This document shows, piece by piece, positions 6,762 through 14,178 of a stretch of 16,858 nucleotides of DNA. The notes beneath the pieces were generated by a model. The model had not been told where the DNA came from. It worked only from the letters and a program-made list of their open reading frames with translations, and did no database searches. Location: the NCBI GenBank assembly GCA_002509485.1, contig DAWO01000151.1:1-16858 (forward strand), in the 5' to 3' direction. Made by a program: the position numbers and the translations under genes. Numbering within the stretch: the first letter of the stretch is position 1; each line of letters opens with the position of its first letter. This DNA is from Methanolinea sp. UBA477 (GTDB lineage: Archaea > Halobacteriota > Methanomicrobia > Methanomicrobiales > Methanospirillaceae).

Positions 6762-7316
6762 GTGTCAGGACGAATAGACGTCCAGGTGGACGGGAGCGGC
6801 GACGGCCACAGCGTCGCACTGTTCCCCGGCGAGGAGGTCTTCTTCTCGTACGAGCGCGGCGCCTCGAACAACGAAGCGGAGTTCAATGCCATCATCCTGG
6901 CGCTCGAGAACCTGCCCTCGCACGGGAAGGCGCGGATCATGACCGACAGCCAGGTGGCGGTCTGGAACCTGACTCTCGAGAAGAAGATCCGCCACCCGTC
7001 GTACATGCGCAAGTGCTGCCAGATACAGGATATAATCGTCCAGAACCAGCTCGACATCGACATCCAGTGGATCCCCCGGAGGCAGAACCGGGCGGATCGG
7101 TTCCTCCGGCATTACATCGCGAGCCTCTGCGGAGCGTCTGGAAACGAGCCCCTGTACCGGCGGGTCCGGCGGCTCGAGTCCGAGAACATCAGGCTGAAGA
7201 CGAAGCTCAAGCAGGCGATGAAGATGCTGGAGAGCCGGCAGGGCTCCATGAGGGACCAGGGTGCACGGGCCTACGAGCGTGGGGTTGTCGCCGACTCGTG
7301 CCCGGACGACTGGTGA
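6762..7316 (+). CDS. RNase HI-like protein with C-terminal coiled coil
   Basis: A 184-residue protein with an RNase H fold. The four acidic residues of the two-metal site are present: Asp10 in QVDGSG, Glu40 in NNEAEFNAI, Asp62 in MTDSQVAVWN and Asp112 in NRADRFLRHY. This suggests cleavage of RNA in RNA-DNA hybrids (primer or R-loop removal). Residues ~1-120 are the catalytic domain. Residues 130-165 (YRRVRRLESENIRLKTKLKQ onward) form a charged heptad-like helix, an extension not needed for catalysis that may allow dimerisation. The start is GTG at 6762, with GGAAGGTG about nine bases upstream (6745-6752); a stop at 6714 excludes a much longer N-terminus. Measured activity cannot be inferred from sequence alone. 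Confidence 0.85.
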   Translation: MSGRIDVQVDGSGDGHSVALFPGEEVFFSYERGASNNEAEFNAIILALENLPSHGKARIMTDSQVAVWNLTLEKKIRHPSYMRKCCQIQDIIVQNQLDIDIQWIPRRQNRADRFLRHYIASLCGASGNEPLYRRVRRLESENIRLKTKLKQAMKMLESRQGSMRDQGARAYERGVVADSCPDDW

Positions 7317-7473
7317 GGAGACGGCGGGAAATATCTTTTCGCCTCCTCGCTGTTTTGTGTGCAGGGACTGGATCGAATAATAATCTGCATACCAATTCAG
7401 TCACTTCAACCGCCACCAGGACATCCTCATATACCACATACCCAATTGCTCAAATTTTGGCTGTGAAGCTGAA
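7317..7473. other. Gene-free gap after the RNase H gene
   Basis: Nothing convincing. The 3' side of the RNase H gene is followed by AT-rich sequence with no T-run longer than five and no supported reading frame. A weak TATA-like atatacc near 7430 precedes the hairpin cluster that starts at 7474. Confidence 0.35.
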
Positions 7474-7630
7474 GGTGACCACCGGTCACCCCGGGTCGAG
7501 GGCGAAACGCCCTGCGGTATGTTTTCGGGCGGCGGCATGCATCGCACAGGGGGGTGTGGAGGCGGATAGCCACCACAACATGTGTCCGTTCATCAATCCT
7601 ACCCACACCAGGGAGCGAAGAGCCTTTTTT
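7474..7630 (+). ncRNA. GC-rich cluster of three hairpins ending in T6, candidate structured RNA
   Basis: Three stems follow each other: GGTGACC-acc-GGTCACC (7474-7490), AGGGCG-aaa-CGCCCT (7499-7513) and GTGGAGGC-ggata-GCCACCAC (7556-7576; eight positions with one A-A mismatch). A T6 run at 7625-7630 closes the stretch. The GC-rich block stands out from AT-rich surroundings. I do not recognise the RNA class, and I do not see the conserved RNase P or SRP RNA motifs. DNA-level binding sites or a mobile-element remnant are the alternatives. Confidence 0.3.
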
Positions 7631-7636
7631 CCTTGT

Positions 7637-7694
7637 TCGGTTTGGTATCCGGGAATCCGGTCAGGCGTCCTGAGGGATTCAGGATCCAAACCGA
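7637..7694. repeat. 58-base imperfect palindrome (long hairpin)
   Basis: Nested inverted arms: TCGGTTTGG (7637-7645) with CCAAACCGA (7686-7694), ATCC (7647-7650) with GGAT (7682-7685), GAATCC (7653-7658) with GGATTC (7675-7680), and TCAGG (7661-7665) with CCTGA (7669-7673) around a three-base loop. That is 24 pairs with only small bulges. It directly follows the T6 run at 7625-7630. Its function is unknown; a miniature mobile element or REP-like repeat is plausible. Confidence 0.6.
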
Positions 7695-8019
7695 TGGTGA
7701 TGGGCGCTGACGCATACCCGGATAGTTTGTAAGAATGCATTCTCACCTGTTTGATGAACAGGCTTCATCACCGGACCATCTCCACAAGCACGAACTTCGT
7801 AATCTTTGAGAGTGATGGCAATCACACATCACTACGATCACGCAGAAGAGACAGATATCGAGTGATTATTTCGATAAAAAATGATCCGGATTTCCGGTAA
7901 TTCCACGGGACTTACCAGTTCGTAATTCGGAAGGACATCGCCGGGATCAGCGGGAGGTGATTGTCCTTTCTCCAGGCGGTTCCTTTTCCAGTCCGATCTT
8001 GTGCGCTTCTGGCACACTC
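7695..8019. other. Gene-free stretch with further inverted repeats
   Basis: No supported gene. It contains AGAATGCATTCT (7732-7743, perfect palindrome) and two mutually exclusive stems sharing bases: CCTGTT/AACAGG (7746-7751 with 7757-7762) and GATGAA/TTCATC (7753-7758 with 7764-7769). GTGATG/CATCAC (7812-7817 with 7827-7832) is a further small stem. GGTGATG at 7696-7702 can also pair with CATCACC at 7766-7772. Confidence 0.4.
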
Positions 8020-8454
8020 CTACGCCGCATCCCGCACCATCGGGATCGCGTTGCACCCTTCCATCTCCCCAAAGCAGAAGATGAACCGGTCACGGATCGA
8101 CTGCGGCATCTCCTTCTCGGCGATGAACCGCCACCCGAATGAGCCGTAGAAGGTCCGGAGCACGAGCGTCGAGTGGATATAGATCGGCTCCTTTCCGCAG
8201 GCATCAAGCAGTGCCTGCACCGCATGGCGGGCGTACCCCTTCCCCCGGTAATCATCCAGGGTGAAGACGCAGTCCATCTCGAGCCCGCCGGGGTGGCGAG
8301 TGCAGCGGGCGGTCGCGGCAAGGTCGCCGTCGTCGAATACGCCAAAGATTCGTTCGGTCTTCGGATCGGCCTTCTGGCCACGGTACTGTTCCCAGACTTT
8401 CTCTGCGAGGGAAAACTCGCCGGGGGCGAGCTCACGGGTGAGGGGTTTTGTCAT
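8020..8454 (-). CDS. GNAT family N-acetyltransferase
   Basis: A 144-residue acetyl-CoA-dependent acetyltransferase of unknown substrate. The acetyl-CoA pyrophosphate loop is RGKGYA (70-75) in DDYRGKGYARHAVQALLDAC, preceded by the strand LEMDCVFTL (58-66) and followed by IYIHSTLVLRTFYGSFGWRF (91-110), where FYGSFGWR replaces the usual FYEKxGF. The small-molecule or protein acceptor cannot be guessed. ATG at 8454 has GGAG nine bases upstream. It is monocistronic, with its back to the gene-free stretch on the left. The length is normal for a single GNAT domain and nothing appears damaged. Confidence 0.85.
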   Translation of the reverse strand: MTKPLTRELAPGEFSLAEKVWEQYRGQKADPKTERIFGVFDDGDLAATARCTRHPGGLEMDCVFTLDDYRGKGYARHAVQALLDACGKEPIYIHSTLVLRTFYGSFGWRFIAEKEMPQSIRDRFIFCFGEMEGCNAIPMVRDAA

Positions 8455-8503
8455 ATGGTAATACTCCGTGATTGAAGGGTTCTCTCACAGAGGTATTAAG
8501 AGT

Positions 8504-8554
8504 AGGGAATTGGGAATGAGGGGGAGGGGAGGGGTTTTGGTGTGGTGGATGGGG
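8504..8554 (+). other. G-rich tract with G-quadruplex potential upstream of the GNAT gene
   Basis: Runs of G at 8504-8506, 8512-8514, 8520-8524, 8526-8529, 8531-8534 and 8551-8554 are separated by one to several bases, enough for an intramolecular G-quadruplex on the plus strand. The tract sits just upstream of a TATA-like TTAATA (minus strand, about 8494-8499) of the GNAT gene, so it lies in that promoter region. Confidence 0.45.
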
Positions 8555-8670
8555 TGGCTGGTTGTTTAGCTCCAGAGGGAAAACCAGATATTGAAAACCA
8601 TTTTCCTGCAAATTATCCAATATTGGAATAGCCTTCACAAGAAAGTCCGTGCGGTTCCTCATGAACCCGA

Positions 8671-8680
8671 TATGTATATT
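8671..8680 (+). promoter_or_regulatory. TATA box of the lipoprotein gene
   Basis: TATGTATATT is centred about 30 bases before the ATG at 8706. With archaeal spacing, transcription would start within a few bases of the start codon, so the mRNA is probably leaderless. No Shine-Dalgarno sequence is visible, which agrees. Confidence 0.5.
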
Positions 8681-8705
8681 TACCTTAACAGTAACCGGTA
8701 TCTGA

Positions 8706-9281
8706 ATGAATCGGTTATTTCAATATGCATTCATTTTTCTTGTCCTTGCCATCGCCATTTATTCTGCCGGATGTTCCTCTCAGGATACAAATAACGAAGA
8801 GCCTTCTTCGGATGCAATCAGGGAAATCTCTGAACCTTACGAAGAGATCCCGGAAAAAATACATTTTCAGGCCGCACTTTCATCGCTGCATTCCATAAAT
8901 CTCACAGGAGATGATTCCGAGGTTTCGATTCATTTCATTAGAGGAGAAAACGTGAGTGTCGATGGATCAGCTTCGCTCTGGATTTTTGGAGTCAAGCAAC
9001 ACAGGACGAACTATTTTGTTCAGATCAGCCCCACATACCATGATATCATACCCTGGAGGGCATGGCTTCCTCGAGATGAGATCGATTTTACCCGGATTAT
9101 ATCGCCGGACAGGCTCCTTGAGATGAATCGTCAGTTAGTTCAGAACACATATCATATGGATGAGACTCTGCAAATTGGAGAACTTGAACTGGCAAATGGA
9201 GTCTATATCATCACATCAACTGATTCGGGAGAAACTACCATCCTAAAGTTGGATGCGGTTTCAGGCCGGATTCTTTACTAA
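8706..9281 (+). CDS. Putative lipoprotein, function unknown
   Basis: A 191-residue exported protein. Residues 1-22 form a signal peptide with hydrophobic core FIFLVLAIAIY and lipobox SAGC, which places the lipid-modified Cys at 23; an acidic, Ser/Asn-rich linker (24-50) follows. The mature domain is beta-rich with N-glycosylation sequons (for example NLT and NVS). The C-terminal segment ELANGVYIITSTDSGETTIL followed by KLDAVSGRILY vaguely recalls the end of PepSY domains, but I would not assign it. The gene converges with the vWA gene, ending 16 bases from it, and shares its lower GC content, so it may belong to the same surface block. No homologous function is recognised. Confidence 0.75.
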   Translation: MNRLFQYAFIFLVLAIAIYSAGCSSQDTNNEEPSSDAIREISEPYEEIPEKIHFQAALSSLHSINLTGDDSEVSIHFIRGENVSVDGSASLWIFGVKQHRTNYFVQISPTYHDIIPWRAWLPRDEIDFTRIISPDRLLEMNRQLVQNTYHMDETLQIGELELANGVYIITSTDSGETTILKLDAVSGRILY

Positions 9282-9297
9282 TTTCGTGAAAAAGGAG

Positions 9298-12200
9298 TTA
9301 TTTAAGCGTTATATACCTTAATCCCGGTGTCGGCTCAGCAGGGGGTGGCGGTGGGGGATTGGCTATAACCGGGCCGGGAGCGTCAGGCGCATTCGCCACC
9401 ACTTTGAACAATATTTCTCCAGGAGGCAGGAGTACCTTTGGGTATCTGAATACTCCATCGGTATTTGCCTGTTCAGGGGTTAATTCAGCAGAACCGATCA
9501 ACATCCAGGTCATCCCTGCGTCGTTTGAAATATAGTAGAATTCTGTAACGTTCATGCTTCCGCTATATGAACGGTATATCGGCCATTCCATGTATCCGCT
9601 ATCGGGATCATATGATGAATCGCCAACATCTATATCTAATTCACTGGAATTCACTCCAGTTGTGACCATGCCGGGTACACCAGTGATGAAAGTCTTTGGG
9701 AAATTGATGAAAGCCATACCGTCATTGAAAATTACCTGAGACCCCGGGCCGAAGAGATTGATATTGCCATCAGTAAGAATCCGAAGCTGGTACCTGGCCT
9801 CCCAGACCTGACCCAGGTAGACATTGCCAACATCAAAGGTAAGCTTGTTCTCGTTCTCCCATTCGCTGGTTTGATTGACAGAGTAGGGATAGGGGGGGTC
9901 GTGGATCGGTTTTGTAAGGTTCGCATGATATGAATCCACGTTCGTGTCTGGGAGATAATCAAAGACCTTGTATGTCTCGTTTATGGTTACAAGCTCGTAA
10001 TTGACCTCAATCTGGCCGAAGTTCAGGTTCACCTCTGTATCGACGCCTGCTTGTTCCTGGAGCTCGCCGGCGATGGATTTATAAATTTCCGCTATATTCG
10101 CAGCATCCCCAGGATAATATTTACCACCAGTATTCTCGGCAAGAGCTTTTAATGTATCCTCTCCCCATTGGGATAAATCATCTCCATATGCTATGGAATA
10201 TATTTTTATCCCGCGGAAATTTGCCTCTGCAGAGAGATCCTGGAAGGTAACATCATAGTAATAATCATAGGATTGGTATGGTCGGGCAAGAGGATCGCCG
10301 CCGGTATTGTAATCTCCATCTGATAAAACAATTATTGCTTTAATAGCGGATTGTCTGCCGTTAGTGTTAATTTCCTTAATTGCCTTGTATATCCCTTCCC
10401 TCATAGGAGTGCCTCCCGTTGGAACCATCATGTCGATAGAAGTATTTACAAGGTTTGGGTAGATATTGAGATGTTCCTCAACTACGGCATCATCACCATA
10501 AAACCTATTATCTCCAGGATAATGGCTATTTACATAGTTCTGGTGAATGGAATTTGTATCATATTCTATAGTATATGGCCAGTAATAGTTGTAATTGTAC
10601 GTGGTTGGCATATCCCAGTAACTATCCCTGTATGCCCACCTGAAACTGGAACCGCTTATATAATTGGAAGTTGAACTGACTCCATACATATTAGTCCAGT
10701 CATAGTAATAGCCTCTTAGGTTTCGATCTCTCCATTTGCCATCGTCTGGACTATAGCACGATACTTTTTTATCAATATATTTATATTCTGGGCTTAATTT
10801 TGCCCATCCATTGGTTCCGAATGAAACAAGGCCTATGTGGTCTCTTGTTGGGCTTACATGCATGGCACCAACGAATGTTTTTGATGCATCTATGACCGAC
10901 ACCATTCTGTCTGGTTCATCTTGAAGCATACTACCTGAACGATCGGTACATAATACAACGTCGATGGGTTTAGGATGAAGCGCCCAGCCGTCTCCTTTCA
11001 AGCGGATCAGGACATCGACAATACCGGTCACGTTTACGGTCTGCGGGCTTACCACAGTCTCAAGTGAAAGATAGGGATAATTTTTCCATGACACGGATAG
11101 GGTCTGGCTCGAGTATTCTCCCCGTGTCACATTCTCCCATTCTGCCGTGATGGGAATGGTCCCGGTGGCGGTATCGTCGTAATGAATATGCTGCCAGTCA
11201 ACGGTAAATGCCCCGGGATTGAAATACGATATCGCATAGCCGTCAACATTGGAGATCGCAGTCTCGCTCACCAGTTCCGGCTCCATGGTTCTCGCGTATG
11301 TCTCCTCATACACCGCTGTGCCGAGAGAGAATGTCACTTCCTCGCCTTCAACGGGATTTCCGTTCTCATCAATCACCTTGGCCATAAGGAGTGCCGGAGC
11401 CCATCCCTCAACATCACGGCTCGGCATAGATTCCGGGATGATAGTGAACTGCATGTCAACCGCCTCCTGGCTGATGAACCATACCTCTTTTGAACAGCTT
11501 ACCGAAGTGTTGTCAAGAGATGTTGCGGTGATGATAATATGCCCGATTGAAGTTTTGGGCCCATACGTGAGCAGTGCCTCGCCCATGGCATTTGTATAAA
11601 TAGTCTTCTCTTCTCCGGGTATGCTGGTTTCAACGTATATCGGGCTGTTACTGACTCCATTCCCAAATTCGTCTATGAGTGTATACATGATTTGATACAG
11701 ACTTACTCCGTCAGCATATTGTTTTGGGGGACTGTCCAGGTATCCTTCAGGATGGAATTCCTGCTCAATTAATATGGGCGATTTATTGGTGACTCCCTGG
11801 ATGAAGAAGTATTTACTTTCAATATCTTCCATTAGAGGGTCCGCCAGGATGACATTCAAACCGGGTGATTCACTGGCCCTGAACCATACAGTTGCACTTC
11901 CTGAAAAGTCGACAGGTTGCTGGATGCTCGTGTAGGGGGGATTTGCATCCAGGAATGTTGCATCCTCTGCAGTGGAACTTATTTCAAAATAGACTTCCTC
12001 TGCAATGTTCCTGTTATCTACCGGGTTACCCCATGCATCTACATACCGCAGGGTTACCGGGGCACTTGAACCAACCGAGATCATGGTTGGCACATTGTAT
12101 GAGTCGAGCTGGTAGGGGGTATCATGGTCCACCTTCTGTGTATACTGGACCTCGTTGACCATTTCAAGTTCTTCGTGCTTGTATAATGTGTATGCCGAAA

Positions 12201-12834
12201 TCGAGGCATTCCCGCTCTTTTTTAGTGTGTTAAACCACACAGTAGCCAATCCATTTTGATCGGTAACCTCATCTGCCTGGTCAATGGTGCCCATCTCAGA
12301 TTCCAACAGGGTGAAATCTACCAAGAGGCCTGGGACCGGACGACCCTCATATGTGGCATTCAGTGTGATTATGGCTTTATCGTAGCCATTTGCGACCACC
12401 CACTCCTTGTTACTGGTCAGCTCATAATTGTCCGGTGGAGGAGACTGTATATCTATCAGGCCTACCGCAAATTCCTTGACGTAATCTTCCCCCCCTACGG
12501 TGTAATGCACCTTCGCGAAAAGCACGGTTTCTCCGATTTCGGTCTTTGTGGTCAACTCCGTCTCTGCAACACCAGATTGGGACGTATTGCCCGAGGGTGG
12601 ATCGAATGTCCCTAAATTAGGGTTATCGAGCATGAAATCAACAGGTAAATCCGGAACTGGGTTGCTTTGGTTGTATACTGTCACCTGAATAGGTGTGGAA
12701 TCGAGACCATCAGCAAGGAGATGAGGATCGCTTATGGTCGCCGAAATAGCATCAGGTATCGGATCATCAGCAAGTGCTGTATGTATAAACAAAACGCAAA
12801 GTAACAGCACCAGCACACAGCCTAATTTTGTCAT
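9298..12834 (-). CDS. Large secreted vWA-domain protein with tandem Ig-like domains (putative adhesin)
   Basis: An 1178-residue surface protein. Residues 1-22 are a signal peptide (cleavage after HTALA). Residues ~27-580 hold about five invasin/Big-1-like beta domains, each with a 'DxxGNPV...V.F' or 'T...G.A...' pattern, for example DAWGNPVDN (266-274) and DENGNPVEGEEVTF (489-502). Residues ~622-925 are a vWA domain with a complete metal-dependent adhesion site: DRSGS (631-635), Thr809 in GGTP and Asp839 in LSDGD. An aromatic insertion (684-780) interrupts it. A beta-rich region (930-1150) and a proline run end the protein, without a transmembrane anchor. Many Asn-glycosylation sequons occur. 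It is divergent from the pilin-like operon, so I infer a pilus- or envelope-associated adhesin similar in logic to PilY1 or TadG. ATG at 12834 has a strong GGGGGGAG upstream. Confidence 0.88.
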   Translation of the reverse strand: MTKLGCVLVLLLCVLFIHTALADDPIPDAISATISDPHLLADGLDSTPIQVTVYNQSNPVPDLPVDFMLDNPNLGTFDPPSGNTSQSGVAETELTTKTEIGETVLFAKVHYTVGGEDYVKEFAVGLIDIQSPPPDNYELTSNKEWVVANGYDKAIITLNATYEGRPVPGLLVDFTLLESEMGTIDQADEVTDQNGLATVWFNTLKKSGNASISAYTLYKHEELEMVNEVQYTQKVDHDTPYQLDSYNVPTMISVGSSAPVTLRYVDAWGNPVDNRNIAEEVYFEISSTAEDATFLDANPPYTSIQQPVDFSGSATVWFRASESPGLNVILADPLMEDIESKYFFIQGVTNKSPILIEQEFHPEGYLDSPPKQYADGVSLYQIMYTLIDEFGNGVSNSPIYVETSIPGEEKTIYTNAMGEALLTYGPKTSIGHIIITATSLDNTSVSCSKEVWFISQEAVDMQFTIIPESMPSRDVEGWAPALLMAKVIDENGNPVEGEEVTFSLGTAVYEETYARTMEPELVSETAISNVDGYAISYFNPGAFTVDWQHIHYDDTATGTIPITAEWENVTRGEYSSQTLSVSWKNYPYLSLETVVSPQTVNVTGIVDVLIRLKGDGWALHPKPIDVVLCTDRSGSMLQDEPDRMVSVIDASKTFVGAMHVSPTRDHIGLVSFGTNGWAKLSPEYKYIDKKVSCYSPDDGKWRDRNLRGYYYDWTNMYGVSSTSNYISGSSFRWAYRDSYWDMPTTYNYNYYWPYTIEYDTNSIHQNYVNSHYPGDNRFYGDDAVVEEHLNIYPNLVNTSIDMMVPTGGTPMREGIYKAIKEINTNGRQSAIKAIIVLSDGDYNTGGDPLARPYQSYDYYYDVTFQDLSAEANFRGIKIYSIAYGDDLSQWGEDTLKALAENTGGKYYPGDAANIAEIYKSIAGELQEQAGVDTEVNLNFGQIEVNYELVTINETYKVFDYLPDTNVDSYHANLTKPIHDPPYPYSVNQTSEWENENKLTFDVGNVYLGQVWEARYQLRILTDGNINLFGPGSQVIFNDGMAFINFPKTFITGVPGMVTTGVNSSELDIDVGDSSYDPDSGYMEWPIYRSYSGSMNVTEFYYISNDAGMTWMLIGSAELTPEQANTDGVFRYPKVLLPPGEILFKVVANAPDAPGPVIANPPPPPPAEPTPGLRYITLK

Positions 12835-12842
12835 AGTCTGTA

Positions 12843-12880
12843 CTCCCCCCTACCTCCCGGTAGTTGAGTCATTTTTATAT
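12843..12880 (-). promoter_or_regulatory. Promoter and ribosome binding site of the vWA gene
   Basis: On the minus strand ATATAAAAAT (12880-12871) is a good TATA box about 40 bases before the ATG. GGGGGGAG (12850-12843) lies eight bases before it, so the transcript would have a leader of about 16-20 bases holding a strong Shine-Dalgarno sequence. Confidence 0.5.
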
Positions 12881-12990
12881 GAGTCCATTGATATTATATA
12901 CTTATGGTAACAGATATATCCAAAAAAAGTAATATCGATCATATGGAGCCTAAATTGATATTGAGATAAAATTTGGGCGTTATACAATAC

Positions 12991-13027
12991 TTTTAAAATT
13001 CAGGAGGAAGGTACAAAGTATTTAAAT
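12991..13027 (+). promoter_or_regulatory. Promoter region of the pilin-like operon (two TATA candidates)
   Basis: TTTTAAAA (12991-12998) and TATTTAAAT (13019-13027) both resemble TATA boxes. The second would place the start within a few bases of the ATG at 13051. Between them GGAGGAAGG (13003-13011) looks like a Shine-Dalgarno sequence but no supported gene follows it. The whole divergent gap 12835-13050 is AT-rich and holds the promoters of both directions. Confidence 0.4.
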
Positions 13028-13050
13028 GAAAAGAGGTTGATTTCTCTTTA

Positions 13051-14178
13051 ATGGGATTTCAATACATTTTATCATCCCATACGGAAAAAAAACGAGACAT
13101 GGGGCAGAGAGTTGATGAGTCCGGGCAACTCTCCCTCGATTTCCTGGTCGGTTTCAGTATCTTCATGCTTACTCTCATTGTTGCATCCTCGATGCTTTCA
13201 GGGATTCTTATTGGGTTACAAAGCAAGAAGATCGACTACGATGCGGTAGCATACAGGACGGGGGTTATCCTGGTCGAAGATCCGGGGGAACCGAATGCAT
13301 TTCCAAATGTTGTCACCATCGAGGAGACCGATCAGTGGGAGTTTATCGGGCATATCCAAAACGATCAGGTACTTCGGTTCGGCATGTCACAGTACAAGAG
13401 CTCCCCGAAGATCCTGGCACATGAAAAGATAGAGAGTTTCTTTGACCGGACAATATACCCTGATCTTTCTGATTACCGGGAACGGATTATTTTTGGCGAT
13501 TATCCGTATAATTTCAATATTACGCTCAAAAGACTTGATGGAGGCATAATAAAAACCGTGGGAGATCCTTATCCCCTCGATGCATCATATGGATATATCA
13601 GGCGGGTTGTGCAGGTAAAAGATCCAAGCAGTTCGACGGTTGACATGTATTATTACGAACTTGATGGGGGAAACGGGCAATTCGATATGAATGTTAACTT
13701 CTCGGAACTGGTAAATGCGACAAGAGGCCCGAAATACTGGGTCGATCCGCTAAAAGAGCGGGTCAGTTTCACCCTGGACAACATATCGGGAATAAAAGAT
13801 GCAGGTGCACTTGATCTATACTTGAAATCTGTAAGGCTCTATTTCCTTTCAGTGGATCTTGCAGGGGTTGAATCCTACACTCCCTTACCTGGATCGCTGG
13901 ACCTGATTATTGATGATGTGACTCCGGTAAAAAGCTCTGATATTCCACCTAGTGGGGTGATTGTAAATGATAATATTTTCATGGAATTCCCCCCCGGGTA
14001 CTTCATCCAGCCTTCCAAATTCACAAGCGGGGATAAAACTGCAATGAAATTCCGTTTCCAGTTCGATCCTTCCACAGCGAATGTGACGGGAATCGCACGA
14101 TACCAGGTTGCATGGTCAGGATTGGACTATTCTCCTCCAACACTGAATCCGGCAGTCCTTGAGGTGAGGGTATGGTGA
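13051..14178 (+). CDS. Archaeal pilin-like protein A (DUF7287-like N-terminus)
   Basis: A 375-residue exported protein with an N-terminal archaeal class III signal: SGQLSLDFLVGFSIFMLTLI, cleavable before Gln26, with Asp at +5 in the pattern QxSxD/E. The single helix (~29-50) is followed by a large beta-rich extracellular domain with several N-glycosylation sequons. The N-terminus resembles haloarchaeal DUF7287 proteins (QTTLDFAIG type), from memory. ATG at 13051 fits the TATA box at 13019; ATG at 13099 would give the shorter, more usual leader MGQRVDESGQ. The C-terminus ends LEVRVW, and the next gene starts within its last codons. It is the first gene of the five-gene operon, and probably a minor pilin or pseudopilin given its large size. 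Confidence 0.8.
   Translation: MGFQYILSSHTEKKRDMGQRVDESGQLSLDFLVGFSIFMLTLIVASSMLSGILIGLQSKKIDYDAVAYRTGVILVEDPGEPNAFPNVVTIEETDQWEFIGHIQNDQVLRFGMSQYKSSPKILAHEKIESFFDRTIYPDLSDYRERIIFGDYPYNFNITLKRLDGGIIKTVGDPYPLDASYGYIRRVVQVKDPSSSTVDMYYYELDGGNGQFDMNVNFSELVNATRGPKYWVDPLKERVSFTLDNISGIKDAGALDLYLKSVRLYFLSVDLAGVESYTPLPGSLDLIIDDVTPVKSSDIPPSGVIVNDNIFMEFPPGYFIQPSKFTSGDKTAMKFRFQFDPSTANVTGIARYQVAWSGLDYSPPTLNPAVLEVRVW

Noticed and set aside
7474..7630. RNase P or SRP RNA
   Set aside because: The conserved sequence motifs of these RNAs are not visible; only generic hairpins are.
7486..7746. 86-residue minus-strand frame
   Set aside because: It covers several perfect hairpins, lacks a clear start signal and has no recognisable domain; structure of the DNA explains the stretch better.
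13026..13040. Tiny frame MKRG before the pilin operon, possible leader peptide
   Set aside because: Spacing from GGAGG (13003) is too long and the frame overlaps the better TATA candidate.
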